Shown: positions 1-8,657 of the stretch, in pieces | Layout: every line of letters starts with the position of its first letter | Position numbering within the stretch: the first letter of the stretch is position 1 | NCBI RefSeq assembly: GCF_000721235.1 | Contig: NZ_JOFH01000011.1 | Coordinates: 130,504-194,503 of the forward strand | DNA: 64,000 nucleotides | Source of the DNA: Streptomyces olivaceus | GTDB lineage: Bacteria; Actinomycetota; Actinomycetes; Streptomycetales; Streptomycetaceae | Direction of reading: 5' to 3' | Notes under the pieces: generated by a model | What the model saw: the letters and a program-made list of their open reading frames with translations, nothing else | Told to the model about the DNA's origin: nothing | The model's database searches: none | Made by a program: the position numbers and the translations under genes

Positions 1-147
1 ATTGGATCCTTACGTGGCTGGGAGGGAATGCGGGCGGCGTGCCTGCCGCCGCATTGTGCACAACGCGCGAGGGGGCGGGGAGATTCCCGGGGCCCGTCCG
101 CGCCGGCCCGAAGATGGTCGCACGGTACGGGCCGTCTCGTCACCGGC

Positions 148-1671
148 TTATTCCCCCTGTGGTTTCCGCGACGCCTTGACGGGCTCTTTCTCGGCTACCG
201 GCTTCCAGTCCGGGTGGCCGGGCATCGGCGGGGTCTTCTCGCCGTACAGCCAGGCCTGGAAGAAGCCGCCCAGGTCGCGGCCGGCCGTCTCCGAGGCGAG
301 CCGGACGAAGTCGGCGGTCGTCGCCGTGCCGTCCCGGTGGGTCGCGGTCCACGCGCGTTCGAGGCCCTCGAAGGCGGTGCGGCCGATCTCCTGGCGCAGG
401 GCGTAGAGGACCAGCGCCGAACCGTCGTAGACGTTGGCGCGGAAGATGCCGGTCTTGCTGCCGCTCTTCGGCGGCTTCGGCGCGGCCGGCGGCCCGCCCG
501 CCTCGCGCCAGCGGTCGGAGGCGCCGTAGGCGGCCTTCATGCGCTCCGCCATGGGCCGGTCGGCGGTCTCCTCGGCGTAGAGCGCCTCGTACCAGGTGGC
601 GTGTCCCTCGTTGAGCCACAGGTCCGACCAGGTGGCGGGGGTGACGCTGTTGCCGAACCACTGGTGGGCCAGCTCGTGCACCATGATCGATTCCACGTAC
701 CACTTGGGGTAGGCGGGCTCGGTGAACAGCTCGCGCTCGAAGAGGGTGAGCGTCTGCGTCTCGAGTTCGAAGCCGGTGGTGGCGTCGGCCATGAGGAGGC
801 CGTACGTCTCGAACGGGTAGCGTCCGGCCTTCTTCTCCATCCAGGCGATCTGCTCGGGCGTCTTCTCCAGCCACGGTTCGAGCGCCGCGCGGTGCTCGGT
901 CGGCACGACGTCGCGCACGGGCAGCCCGTGCGGGCCGGTGCGGTGCAGCACCGTGGAGCGGCCGATGGACACCTGGGCCAGTTCGGTGGCCATCGGGTGC
1001 TGGGTCCGATAGGTCCAGGTGGTGGATCCCCCGGCCCGCTCCACGCCCGTCGGCAGTCCGTTCGCCACGGCCGTGAGTCCGTCGGGCGCGGTGACGTGGA
1101 ACGTGAACCGGGCCTTGTCGGAGGGGTGGTCGTTGCAGGGGAAGACGAGGTGGGCGACGTCGGCCTGGTTGGCCATGGCGAGGCCGTCGGTGGTGCGCAC
1201 CCAGCCGCCCGGACGGTCCTCGGCGTAGACGGGATCACTGCTGTGCCGCACGGTGATCCGCATCCGCTCGCCCTCGTCGAGCGCGTCCTGCGGGGTGACG
1301 ACGAGGTCCTCCCCGGCCGGGGCGAAGTCGGCGGGCTCACCGTCGACCTCGACGGAGTCGACCTTCCCGTGGGCGAAGTCGAGGTTGATCCGGTCCAGGT
1401 CGGCCGTGGCGCGGGCGTCGATGGTGGTGACGGCCTCCAGCGGCTCGCTGTTGCTGCCGGAGTAGGTGAAGGCGAGGTCGTAGGCCGCCACGTCGTAGCC
1501 GGGGTTGCCCAGGTGCGGGTAGAGGCGGTCGCCGACGCCCAGCGGGGTCGGCGGGGCGCTCGCGGCGACCAGGCAGACGGAGACGGCCGAGGCGAGCAGC
1601 GCCGCCGCCCTGAGCCGGCGACGGGAGTGCGCGCGGGACCGCGGGGCCGGGAGGTGGGGGGTGTGCAGCAT
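148..1671 (-). CDS. Secreted M1-family zinc metallopeptidase
   Basis: About 507 aa. The N-terminus has an Arg-rich n-region and a hydrophobic stretch (RRRLRAAALLASAVSVCLVA), fitting a Sec signal peptide. The zinc site HELAHQWFGN begins near residue 334. The third ligand Glu follows in LWLNEGHATWYE. These are the M1 (aminopeptidase N / leukotriene A4 hydrolase-like) signatures. At the place of the usual G-A/G-M-E-N substrate motif I read GFELETQT, so exopeptidase specificity is uncertain. Start: ATG at 1671 is taken in preference to an in-frame TTG at 1677; neither has a strong Shine-Dalgarno. The final residues are charged and there is no second domain. It stands alone downstream of the RelA/SpoT gene, separated by about 310 bp. 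Expected to cleave peptides outside the membrane; the substrate is unknown. Confidence 0.9.
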   Translation of the reverse strand: MLHTPHLPAPRSRAHSRRRLRAAALLASAVSVCLVAASAPPTPLGVGDRLYPHLGNPGYDVAAYDLAFTYSGSNSEPLEAVTTIDARATADLDRINLDFAHGKVDSVEVDGEPADFAPAGEDLVVTPQDALDEGERMRITVRHSSDPVYAEDRPGGWVRTTDGLAMANQADVAHLVFPCNDHPSDKARFTFHVTAPDGLTAVANGLPTGVERAGGSTTWTYRTQHPMATELAQVSIGRSTVLHRTGPHGLPVRDVVPTEHRAALEPWLEKTPEQIAWMEKKAGRYPFETYGLLMADATTGFELETQTLTLFERELFTEPAYPKWYVESIMVHELAHQWFGNSVTPATWSDLWLNEGHATWYEALYAEETADRPMAERMKAAYGASDRWREAGGPPAAPKPPKSGSKTGIFRANVYDGSALVLYALRQEIGRTAFEGLERAWTATHRDGTATTADFVRLASETAGRDLGGFFQAWLYGEKTPPMPGHPDWKPVAEKEPVKASRKPQGE

Positions 1672-1982
1672 GCCCAACGGCTATCAACGCGCGCGTGCCG
1701 TGCGGCGGCGGCGCGCGACCGGGGCACCCGAACGGGTACCTCCCGGCAGCTCACGGTGGGCCCAGCTCACGGTGGGCCGCGCGTCGCGGGCGCGGGAGCG
1801 CAGACCGGACGAACGGGTCCCGGTGCCCGGACCGAGGGCTCCCGGCGCCCCCACACCCTCACGCCCGCGCCCCTCACGCACCCGCACACCCACGCGCCCG
1901 CACGCCCACGATCCGCCCGGTCACCGCCCCGTGCGCCGCGCCTTCGGGACGGCGGCCCCGTCTCCGCCCGGGGCGGCCCGAC
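1672..1982. other. Intergenic region with a 16-bp tandem duplication
   Basis: Gene-free GC-rich spacer between the metallopeptidase start and the RelA/SpoT stop. It contains two perfect adjacent copies of CAGCTCACGGTGGGCC (1747-1762 and 1763-1778), then a C/A-rich, G-poor tract around 1850-1915. A short GCCCCG/CGGGGC hairpin (1955-1974) directly downstream of the RelA/SpoT stop could end that transcript weakly. I see no convincing promoter or small gene. Confidence 0.5.
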
Positions 1983-4181
1983 TCAGACGCCCGTCGGCTG
2001 CGGCTGTGCGCGGCTCACGTCGTACACGCCGGGCACGTCGCGCATCGCGCGCATCAGCGCGGGGAGCCGGGCCGCGTCCGGGAGGACGACGGTGTAGCTG
2101 TGGCGCACCCGCTGCCGGTCCGGGGGGTCGACCGTGGCGGAGACGATCTCGGCGCCTTCGAGGGCCATGGCCTCGGTGAGGTCGGCCAGCAGGTGCGGGC
2201 GGCCGAACGATTCGGCGAGCAGGGTGACCCGGCACTCGGTGCTCTCCCCCCAGCTCACGCCGACCTCGGGGCGTCCCGCGCTCTTCATGCGGGCCACCGC
2301 CGCGCACCCCGCGCGGTGGACGGTCACCACTCCCCCGCGCACGGGGAAGCCGGTGATCTCGTCCGGCGGCACCGGCGTGCAGCACCCGGCCAGCCGCACG
2401 GTCGCCTCCGGCGCGTCGACGCGTACGTCGGCGGAGGCGGAGCGGGGCGCCGCCGGTCCGCCCGGCGCGGGGCGCTGGGCGGGCGGGTCGCCGGCGGCGG
2501 GACCGCGTACCGGCCCCTCCGCGTCCGCGGCCTCGTCGGCCTCCCCGGCGTCGGCGGACGACGCCGCCGGACGGGCGGCGAGCCTGCGCTGGATGGCGAT
2601 CCGCGCGGCGGGCGTGCGGGCGTGCTCCAGCCAGTCCCTGGAGGGCTCGGAGGCGGGGTCCTGGCCCATCAGGAGCTGCACGGTGTCGCCGTCGCGCAGC
2701 ACGGTGCTCATGGTCGCCAGGCGGCCGTTGACCCGGGCGCCGATGGTCGCGTGGGCGTCCTCGCCGTACTGCGCGTAGGCGGCGTCGACGCAGGTCGCGC
2801 CCTCGGGGAGGCCGAGGGTGCCGCCGTCGGGGCGGAAGACGGTGATCTCGCGGTCCTGGGCGAGGTCCTCGCGCAGCGTGGACCAGAAGGTGTCGGGGTC
2901 GGGGGCGCCGCGCTGCCAGTCGAGCAGCCGGGAGAGCCAGCCGGGCCGGGTCGGGTCGGCGCGCTCGCCGTCCCCCGCGCCCTGCTCCTCCGACGGAGGT
3001 GCGTAGGGGTTGCCGAGAGCGACGACGCCCGCCTCGGCGACCTTGTGCATCTGGTGGGTGCGGATGAGGACTTCGACGACCTGACCGTCCTCCGCGCGGG
3101 CGACCGCCGTGTGCAGCGACTGGTACAGGTTGAACTTGGGGACGGCGATGAAGTCCTTGAACTCCGAGACGACGGGCGTCAGACAGGTGTGCAGTTCACC
3201 GAGGACGGCGTAGCAGTCGGCGTCCTCCTGCACGAGCACCAGGAGCCGCCCGAAGTCCGCGCCGCGCAGCGTGCCGCGCTTGCGGGAGACGCGGTGCACG
3301 GAGACGAAGTGGCGGGGCCGGATGAGGACTTCGGCCGGGATGTCGGCCTCGCGCAGTACGCCGCGCACCTCGTCGGCGACCGCGGCGAGCGGGTCGTCCG
3401 CGCGGGCGGCGTTCTCGGCGACCAGCTCCCGCGTGTGCGCGTACTCCTCGGGGTGCATGACCGCGAAGACCAGGTCCTCCAGCTCGGACTTCAGGGCCTG
3501 GACGCCGAGCCGTTCGGCGAGCGGGATGAGGACGTCGCGGGTGACCTTGGCGATGCGCTCCTGTTTCTCGCGGCGCATGACGCCGAGGGTGCGCATGTTG
3601 TGCAGCCGGTCGGCGAGTTTGATCGACATCACGCGGACGTCGTTGCCGGTGGCGAGGAGCATCTTGCGGAAGGTCTCGGGCTCGGCGGCGGCGCCGTAGT
3701 CGACCTTCTCCAGTTTGGTGACGCCGTCGACGAGGTAGCGGACCTCGGCGCCGAACTCCTCGCCGACCTGGTCCAGCGTGACGTCCGTGTCCTCGACCGT
3801 GTCGTGGAGGAGGGAGGCGGTCAGCGTCGTGGTCTCGGCGCCGAGTTCGGCGAGGATCAGGGTGACGGCGAGGGGGTGGGTGATGTAGGGCTCGCCGCTC
3901 TTGCGCATCTGGCCGCGGTGCGAGGACTCGGCGAGGACGTAGGCGCGGTGCAGCGGGTCGAGGTCCGCGTCGGGGTGGTGGGCGCGGTGGGCCTCCACGA
4001 CGTGGCCGATGGCGTCGGGCAGCCGGCCGCGGGCGGCGGAGCCGGTGCCCAGGAGCGCGGCGCGGCCCAGCCGGCGCAGGTCGAGTCGCGGGCGGGACTT
4101 TCGGCGGGGGGCCGGGGTGACGGCGCCGCCGGTCGCGGGCGGCACGGGTCCCGGGCTCGGATTCACGGCCTCCGCGTTCAT
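1983..4181 (-). CDS. rshA: RelA/SpoT-family (p)ppGpp hydrolase/synthetase (RshA-like)
   Basis: About 732 aa with full long-RSH architecture. There is an HD hydrolase domain (LLHDTVEDTDV and a LADRLHNMRTL motif), then a synthetase region with KFNLYQSLHTAV and EVLIRT. A TGS domain (DREITVFRPDGGTLGLPEGA) follows, then a CC-containing zinc-finger-like segment (LAGCCTPVPPDEITGF) and a C-terminal ACT domain. The hydrolase motifs look intact. The synthetase region is divergent: the usual AEYGIAAHW-YK stretch reads AEAGVVALGNPY. Start ATG at 4181 is chosen because GGAGGTG lies 4-10 bases upstream; an in-frame start 51 bases earlier lacks a ribosome site. It controls the alarmone pool in the cytoplasm. 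Streptomyces usually carry a second, canonical RelA elsewhere, so this copy may be mainly a hydrolase (inference). Confidence 0.9.
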   Translation of the reverse strand: MNAEAVNPSPGPVPPATGGAVTPAPRRKSRPRLDLRRLGRAALLGTGSAARGRLPDAIGHVVEAHRAHHPDADLDPLHRAYVLAESSHRGQMRKSGEPYITHPLAVTLILAELGAETTTLTASLLHDTVEDTDVTLDQVGEEFGAEVRYLVDGVTKLEKVDYGAAAEPETFRKMLLATGNDVRVMSIKLADRLHNMRTLGVMRREKQERIAKVTRDVLIPLAERLGVQALKSELEDLVFAVMHPEEYAHTRELVAENAARADDPLAAVADEVRGVLREADIPAEVLIRPRHFVSVHRVSRKRGTLRGADFGRLLVLVQEDADCYAVLGELHTCLTPVVSEFKDFIAVPKFNLYQSLHTAVARAEDGQVVEVLIRTHQMHKVAEAGVVALGNPYAPPSEEQGAGDGERADPTRPGWLSRLLDWQRGAPDPDTFWSTLREDLAQDREITVFRPDGGTLGLPEGATCVDAAYAQYGEDAHATIGARVNGRLATMSTVLRDGDTVQLLMGQDPASEPSRDWLEHARTPAARIAIQRRLAARPAASSADAGEADEAADAEGPVRGPAAGDPPAQRPAPGGPAAPRSASADVRVDAPEATVRLAGCCTPVPPDEITGFPVRGGVVTVHRAGCAAVARMKSAGRPEVGVSWGESTECRVTLLAESFGRPHLLADLTEAMALEGAEIVSATVDPPDRQRVRHSYTVVLPDAARLPALMRAMRDVPGVYDVSRAQPQPTGV

Positions 4182-4442
4182 GGGCACCTCCGGCTGCACG
4201 GACCGGCGGACGGGGTGTCCCAGGGCGGACACGGCTCAGGGGATGGCGTCGGTCCCCCGCCCGGGCCGGTGCTTGATGCTATCGAGCCCATCACGTGCGG
4301 CCGACCGCCTCTCGCCGAGCGTGAAACGGATCACCCATTCGAGCGATGGACCGAGGGTTTACGTTTTCGCACTGAGTGTCATGGAACGGGCGGTGGTTCA
4401 ACGGTTCGCGGCCCGGTGCTTCCCAGTGCTGCGGTTCCTGCT

Positions 4443-5336
4443 TCAGGCGAGTACCCCTTCCAGCCAGGCGGAGTCGAACTCCCCCTCCGCGACGATCACC
4501 GCGGGGCCCGTCATCTCGATCTCGCCGTCGGGGCGCTCGGTGATCACCAGGGTGCCACCGGGCACGTCGACGGTGTACGTGGCCGGCACACCGGTGACCG
4601 CCGGGTCGACGCCGTCCCGGCGTGCGGTGGCGACGGCGACGGCGCAGGCGCCGGTGCCGCAGGAACGGGTCTCCCCCGAGCCGCGCTCGTGCACGCGCAT
4701 CGCGACATGCCGAGGGCCCCGGTCGGCCACGAACTCGACGTTGACCCCGTCCGGGTAGGCACTGGCGGGCTCGTGCGGCGGCGGGGCGTACAGGTCGCCG
4801 GCGTGGGACAGGTCGGCGACGAAGGCGACCGCGTGCGGGTTGCCCATGTTCACGTTCCGGGCGGGCCAGCTGCGCTCGCCGACGCTCACCTCGACGTCTC
4901 CCTCGGGCAGCAGCGCGCGGCCCATGCCGACGGTGACGTCCCCCGCGGCGGAGCCGCCGTCGGACACGGCCTTGGCGAGGTGGACGCGCTTGACTCCGCC
5001 GCGCGTCGCGACGGCGAGGTCGCCCTCGCCGACGTGTCCGGCGCGCTGGAGGTAGCGGGCGAAGACCCGTACGCCGTTGCCGCACATCTCGGCGACCGAG
5101 CCGTCGCCGTTGCGGTAGTCCATGAACCACTCCGCCTCGGCCGCCATGTGCACGGCCTCGGGATGCGCCGCGGACCGCACCACGTGCAGCAGTCCGTCGC
5201 CCCCGATGCCCGCGCGGCGGTCGCACAGTGCGGCGACCGCGGCGGGCGGCAGGTCGAGGGCGTTTCCCGGGTCGGGGACGATCACGAAGTCGTTCTCGGT
5301 GCCGTGACCCTTGAGGAAGGCGATCCGCGTGCTCAT
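4443..5336 (-). CDS. dapF: Diaminopimelate epimerase
   Basis: About 297 aa. It converts LL- to meso-diaminopimelate for lysine and peptidoglycan synthesis. Both catalytic cysteines are visible in conserved contexts: AEMCGNGVRVF (first half) and TRSCGTGACAVA (second half). The start of the fold (FLKGHGTENDFV) follows the ATG at 5336 directly, so longer upstream reading is not needed. Length is typical of the family. Actinomycetes use diaminopimelate in the wall, so the gene is expected to be essential. It lies on the same strand as rshA, 261 bp upstream of it, and may share a transcript. Confidence 0.97.
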   Translation of the reverse strand: MSTRIAFLKGHGTENDFVIVPDPGNALDLPPAAVAALCDRRAGIGGDGLLHVVRSAAHPEAVHMAAEAEWFMDYRNGDGSVAEMCGNGVRVFARYLQRAGHVGEGDLAVATRGGVKRVHLAKAVSDGGSAAGDVTVGMGRALLPEGDVEVSVGERSWPARNVNMGNPHAVAFVADLSHAGDLYAPPPHEPASAYPDGVNVEFVADRGPRHVAMRVHERGSGETRSCGTGACAVAVATARRDGVDPAVTGVPATYTVDVPGGTLVITERPDGEIEMTGPAVIVAEGEFDSAWLEGVLA

Positions 5337-5407
5337 TCCTCGATCGTACGGGGTGGGCACGGGGGAACGACGAGGGCGGGACGCGGCCGGGCCCGGTGAC
5401 GGGCGCG

Positions 5408-5908
5408 TCAGCCCCGCAGGCGGGCGACCCGCCACACGGCCAGGACGACGACGGCGGCGACCGCCAGGGCGTACACGAGGATCATCCGCCAGTCGCCCCG
5501 GCGCCCCGAACCGCGCTGCGGCAGGCCCGGCCACGTGTAACCGACCCGGCGGGCGGCCATCATGCCCCAGCCGGCCGCGCACGAGCAGATCAGCAGCCCC
5601 AGCATCGCGATCACGGCGCCGCTGTCGCCGAAGTCGAAGGCGAGCGGGAAGGCGAACATCAGGGAGCCGACGGCGGCGAGGCACACGATGGGCGCCAACT
5701 GCCACAGGCGCAGGCGCCGTTGCGGGCGCAGTTCGACCTCGACCTCGTCGCCGTACATCTCGTCGGGCTCGGGGCCGTCGGCGGCGACGCCCTCGGGCGT
5801 CTCGTCCGGGCCGTCGGGGCTCAGTGCGTCCCCGTCCGGCTTCGGCCCACCGCCCCCGGCGATGCCGTGCTCGGTGCTCGGTGCGGTGTCACGAGGGCCG
5901 GCCTCCAT
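5408..5908 (-). CDS. Small membrane protein of unknown function
   Basis: About 166 aa. The N-terminal 75 residues are acidic and Gly/Pro-rich, followed by a basic patch (RPQRRLRLWQL) and three probable membrane helices: IVCLAAVGSLMFAFPLAF, GAVIAMLGLLICSCAAGWGM and MILVYALAVAAVVVLAVW. Start ATG at 5908 has GGGAGG 10 bases upstream; an in-frame GTG six bases earlier and an ATG at 5965 are alternatives. It lies between miaA and dapF on the same strand, a position in which I recall a similar protein in other Streptomyces. No enzymatic motif was recognised. Confidence 0.8.
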   Translation of the reverse strand: MEAGPRDTAPSTEHGIAGGGGPKPDGDALSPDGPDETPEGVAADGPEPDEMYGDEVEVELRPQRRLRLWQLAPIVCLAAVGSLMFAFPLAFDFGDSGAVIAMLGLLICSCAAGWGMMAARRVGYTWPGLPQRGSGRRGDWRMILVYALAVAAVVVLAVWRVARLRG

Positions 5909-6015
5909 CGCCACGCGCCCTCCCAACTCAGACTCATTCGGTCGATCGAAGCTCGATGATGGCACGCCGCCGAAGGCCCGGATGACGGCCGGAGCGTCCC
6001 GATGCCATCACGTGA

Positions 6016-6954
6016 TCAGGCTGTAACCGGTCGTTCGACCAACGACAGCGCGAGCTGTGGAAGTTCCGTGCGATCCGCCACACCCCCACTCAACCAGTGC
6101 ACCCGCGGGTCGCGCCTGAACCATGAATCCTGACGGCGCGCGAAGCGCTTGGTCGCACGGACGGTCTCGGCGCGCGCCTCCTCGAGCGTGCACTCGCCGG
6201 CCAGTGCCGCGAGGACCTGCTGGTAGCCGAGCGCGCGCGACGCCGTACGCCCCTCGCGCAACCCGCGCGCCTCCAGTGCGCGCACCTCCTCGACCAGACC
6301 GGCGTCCCACATCCGGTCGACGCGGTGGGCGATGCGCTCGGCCAGCTCGGGGCGCGCCACGTCGACGCCGATCTGGACGGTGTCGTACACCGAGTCGTGT
6401 CCCGGAAGATTGGCGGTGAAGGGGCGCCCGGTGATCTCGATCACCTCAAGGGCGCGCACGATCCGGCGCCCGTTGCTGGGCAGGATGGCCCGCCCCGCCC
6501 CGGGGTCGGCGGCGGCCAGGCGGGCGTGCAGCGCGCCCGAGCCCCGCAGCGCGAGTTCCTCCTCCAGCCGGGCCCTGATGCCGGGGTCGGTGCCGGGGAA
6601 CTCCAGGTTGTCCACGGCGCCGCGGACGTAGAGGCCGGAGCCGCCGACGAGGACCGGCCAGCGTCCGGCGGCGAGCAGCGCGTCGATCCGCTCCCGCGCC
6701 AGCCGCTGGTACTCCGCGACGGACGCGGTGACCGTCACGTCCCAGATGTCCAGGAGATGGTGCGGCACCCCGCCGCGTTCCCCGGGAGTCAATTTGGCGG
6801 TGCCGATGTCCATCCCGCGGTAGAGCTGCATGGAGTCGGCGTTGACGACCTCGCCGCCGAGCCGCTCGGCGAGGAAGACGCCCAGGTCGGACTTTCCGGC
6901 CGCGGTGGGTCCGACCACGGCGATGACACGGGGGGTGGGAGGTGTGCTGGTCAC
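6016..6954 (-). CDS. miaA: tRNA dimethylallyltransferase
   Basis: 312 aa. MiaA adds a dimethylallyl group to N6 of A37 in tRNAs reading UNN codons; MiaB then methylthiolates it. Walker A GPTAAGKSD is near residue 15. The DMAPP/tRNA-binding signature NADSMQLYRGMDIGTAK follows, with VGGSGLYVRG and a C-terminal FARRQDSWFRRD motif. GTG start at 6954; no clear Shine-Dalgarno is seen, so translation may be leaderless or weak. The partner miaB lies 1.7 kb upstream on the same strand with the extradiol-like gene between, a conserved actinobacterial arrangement. Confidence 0.97.
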   Translation of the reverse strand: MTSTPPTPRVIAVVGPTAAGKSDLGVFLAERLGGEVVNADSMQLYRGMDIGTAKLTPGERGGVPHHLLDIWDVTVTASVAEYQRLARERIDALLAAGRWPVLVGGSGLYVRGAVDNLEFPGTDPGIRARLEEELALRGSGALHARLAAADPGAGRAILPSNGRRIVRALEVIEITGRPFTANLPGHDSVYDTVQIGVDVARPELAERIAHRVDRMWDAGLVEEVRALEARGLREGRTASRALGYQQVLAALAGECTLEEARAETVRATKRFARRQDSWFRRDPRVHWLSGGVADRTELPQLALSLVERPVTA

Positions 6955-7136
6955 CGGACCAGTCTCGCAAACCTCTCACCTCCCCCTCGAACGAGTTACG
7001 TGACGGTCCGCGCCGCGGGGTCGTTGCCCGTTGCGAGGTTCCCGCTCCCGGCAACCGGGGCCATCGACCCGGCCACGCGGACGGACGTACCGGAGGCCGC
7101 GGGATGTCGCCCGCACGAGTAACGTATGGAGTTGAA

Positions 7137-7412
7137 ATGGGCGTTTTTGCACGGCTTCTTCGGAGGTCGAAGACGACCGAGGACGCGTCGGCCGCAGGGA
7201 CACGGGCCGAGGCCACGGAGACCGAGCGGACGGCGGACGGCCCGGCCGAAGCGGCGGAACCGGCGGACGCCGCCGGCCCTCGCACCACCGGGGAGGCCGA
7301 CGAGCCCGCACCGGCCTCCGAAGCCGCCGAACCGGACGGCGTCGGCATCCCCAAGCAGCAGTCCGCCGGGGAGGCCGTCGACAACGAGGCCGACAAGGGC
7401 GCCCGCACCTGA
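7137..7412 (+). CDS. Small acidic protein of unknown function
   Basis: 91 aa. It begins with a short basic amphipathic segment (MGVFARLLRRSK) followed by a low-complexity Ala/Glu/Pro/Thr-rich, strongly acidic tail probably without fixed structure. ATG at 7137 has GGAG 5 bases upstream. A longer in-frame reading upstream has no ribosome site and is out of character. It is the first of two small forward genes, 24 bp before the next, probably one transcript. I recognise no domain; the basic head and acidic tail might suit membrane-surface or protein binding, but that is only a guess. Confidence 0.65.
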   Translation: MGVFARLLRRSKTTEDASAAGTRAEATETERTADGPAEAAEPADAAGPRTTGEADEPAPASEAAEPDGVGIPKQQSAGEAVDNEADKGART

Positions 7413-7436
7413 CTGCCCCGTGAGGGAAGGCGAAGC

Positions 7437-7718
7437 ATGGGTCTCCTGGACAATCTGAAGGCCAGAATCGGACCGGCGAAGGGCAAGGTCTCCGACCTCG
7501 CGCAACAGCACGGCGACAAGATCGACCGCGGTCTCGACAAGGTGGCGCGGACCGTCGACGAGCGGACCAAGGGCAAGTACAGCGACCGGATCCAGACGGG
7601 CACGGGCAAGGCCAAGGACGCCATGGAGCGCCTCGCCCGCAAGGACGACGGGGGCACGGGCACGGGCGGCGGCACACCCGGCGGTCCGCCTCCCGCCGGG
7701 CCGCCCCCGGCTTCCTGA
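7437..7718 (+). CDS. MT0933/Rv0909-like antitoxin-family small protein
   Basis: 93 aa. The first 70 residues (MGLLDNLKARIGPAKGKVSD onward, ...DKIDRGLDKVARTVDERTKGKY...) are a Lys/Asp-rich helical segment that matches my memory of the MT0933-like antitoxin family. A Gly/Pro-rich tail follows. A GA-rich ribosome site (GGGAAGGCGAAGC) precedes the ATG. No toxin-like partner is visible next to it; the preceding gene is an acidic low-complexity protein. Family membership therefore does not prove a toxin-antitoxin role, and a general stress or cell-envelope role is equally possible. Confidence 0.7.
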   Translation: MGLLDNLKARIGPAKGKVSDLAQQHGDKIDRGLDKVARTVDERTKGKYSDRIQTGTGKAKDAMERLARKDDGGTGTGGGTPGGPPPAGPPPAS

Positions 7719-7873
7719 CCCGGGCGACGCGGCCCGGTGGGCCGTGGCGCAGGCACCGCGAGGGGCAACCACGGAGCGCGTCCACGGACGCGTTCCGTGC
7801 CCGCCTCCGGACCCCCCGCGCGTCCGGCACGATCCGGCCCCCGGCCCGTCCGGCGCTTCTCCTACGGCCAGTC

Positions 7874-8608
7874 CTACGACCAGGCGGCCGCCACGTACCC
7901 CACGCCGTACGGCGCGTCCTCGTACAGCAGCGCGCCGGTGAGCCGCGCGTCCTCGGCCGCGCCCGCCAGGACCTGCCAGGGCGCCCGCCCGGAGACCTTC
8001 AGCTCCCGGGCCAGTACGGCGTCCAGCGCGGCGAGGGCGGCGAGGTCCGCCGCACCGAGCGCGCGCCCGATCCCGGCGTCGAAGGGCGCCGCCCGCTCGT
8101 CGAGGTACCCGGGTGCCTTGAGCGTGCGGCACGCGCTGGCGTCGCCCAGCACCAGCATCGCCACCCGGCCGGCACGGGCCGCGAGGTCCCGCCCGAGTGC
8201 GGCACAGCGCTCGGCGGGCAGGTCCTCGCCCACGCCGATGCCCTCGACGGGAGCGTCGGACCACCCGTTCCGGCTCAGCAGCCAGGAGCCCACGGCGAGC
8301 CCGTACGGCAGCTCCCCGCCGGTCTCCGCCGGCGCCGGTCCCGGCTCAGTACCGCCGTCCTGGCCCAGCCGTACGTCCACCTCGACGCCGAAGCCGCGGA
8401 ACGAGCCCCGCGCACCCACCGGGTAGACCTCGGGCCCGGCGCGGTCCGCGGGCCCGACGACCAGCAGCCGGTCGGGGCGGGCGGCGGCGAGGACGCCCAG
8501 CGCGTCCGCGCAGGCGGCACGCGCGGCGTCCAGCTCGGGCGCGGCACCGGCGGCGACCTCGGGCACCAGGAGCGGCGGGCAGGGGCAGACGGCGGCGGCG
8601 ACAAGCAT
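7874..8608 (-). CDS. Class III extradiol dioxygenase subunit B-like protein
   Basis: 244 aa. The opening LVAAAVCPCPPLLVPEVA resembles the start of class III extradiol ring-cleavage enzymes (LigB fold). However, the paired metal-ligand histidines of active enzymes are not evident and the chain is almost free of His, so catalysis is doubtful. The gene sits between miaB and miaA on the same strand, as I recall in many actinobacteria including mycobacteria. This suggests an unexplored role linked to tRNA modification or merely conserved co-transcription. ATG at 8608; 49 bp downstream of miaB. Confidence 0.75.
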   Translation of the reverse strand: MLVAAAVCPCPPLLVPEVAAGAAPELDAARAACADALGVLAAARPDRLLVVGPADRAGPEVYPVGARGSFRGFGVEVDVRLGQDGGTEPGPAPAETGGELPYGLAVGSWLLSRNGWSDAPVEGIGVGEDLPAERCAALGRDLAARAGRVAMLVLGDASACRTLKAPGYLDERAAPFDAGIGRALGAADLAALAALDAVLARELKVSGRAPWQVLAGAAEDARLTGALLYEDAPYGVGYVAAAWS

Positions 8609-8657
8609 GATCGGCAGCGTAGCCCCGTGCCGCCGCCCGCCGGGGCACCCCCCGGGG

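Noticed and set aside
28..2097. 689-codon plus-strand frame opposite the metallopeptidase
   Set aside because: Low-complexity Gly/Arg/Val translation without motifs; the minus-strand gene has a full zinc-peptidase pattern.
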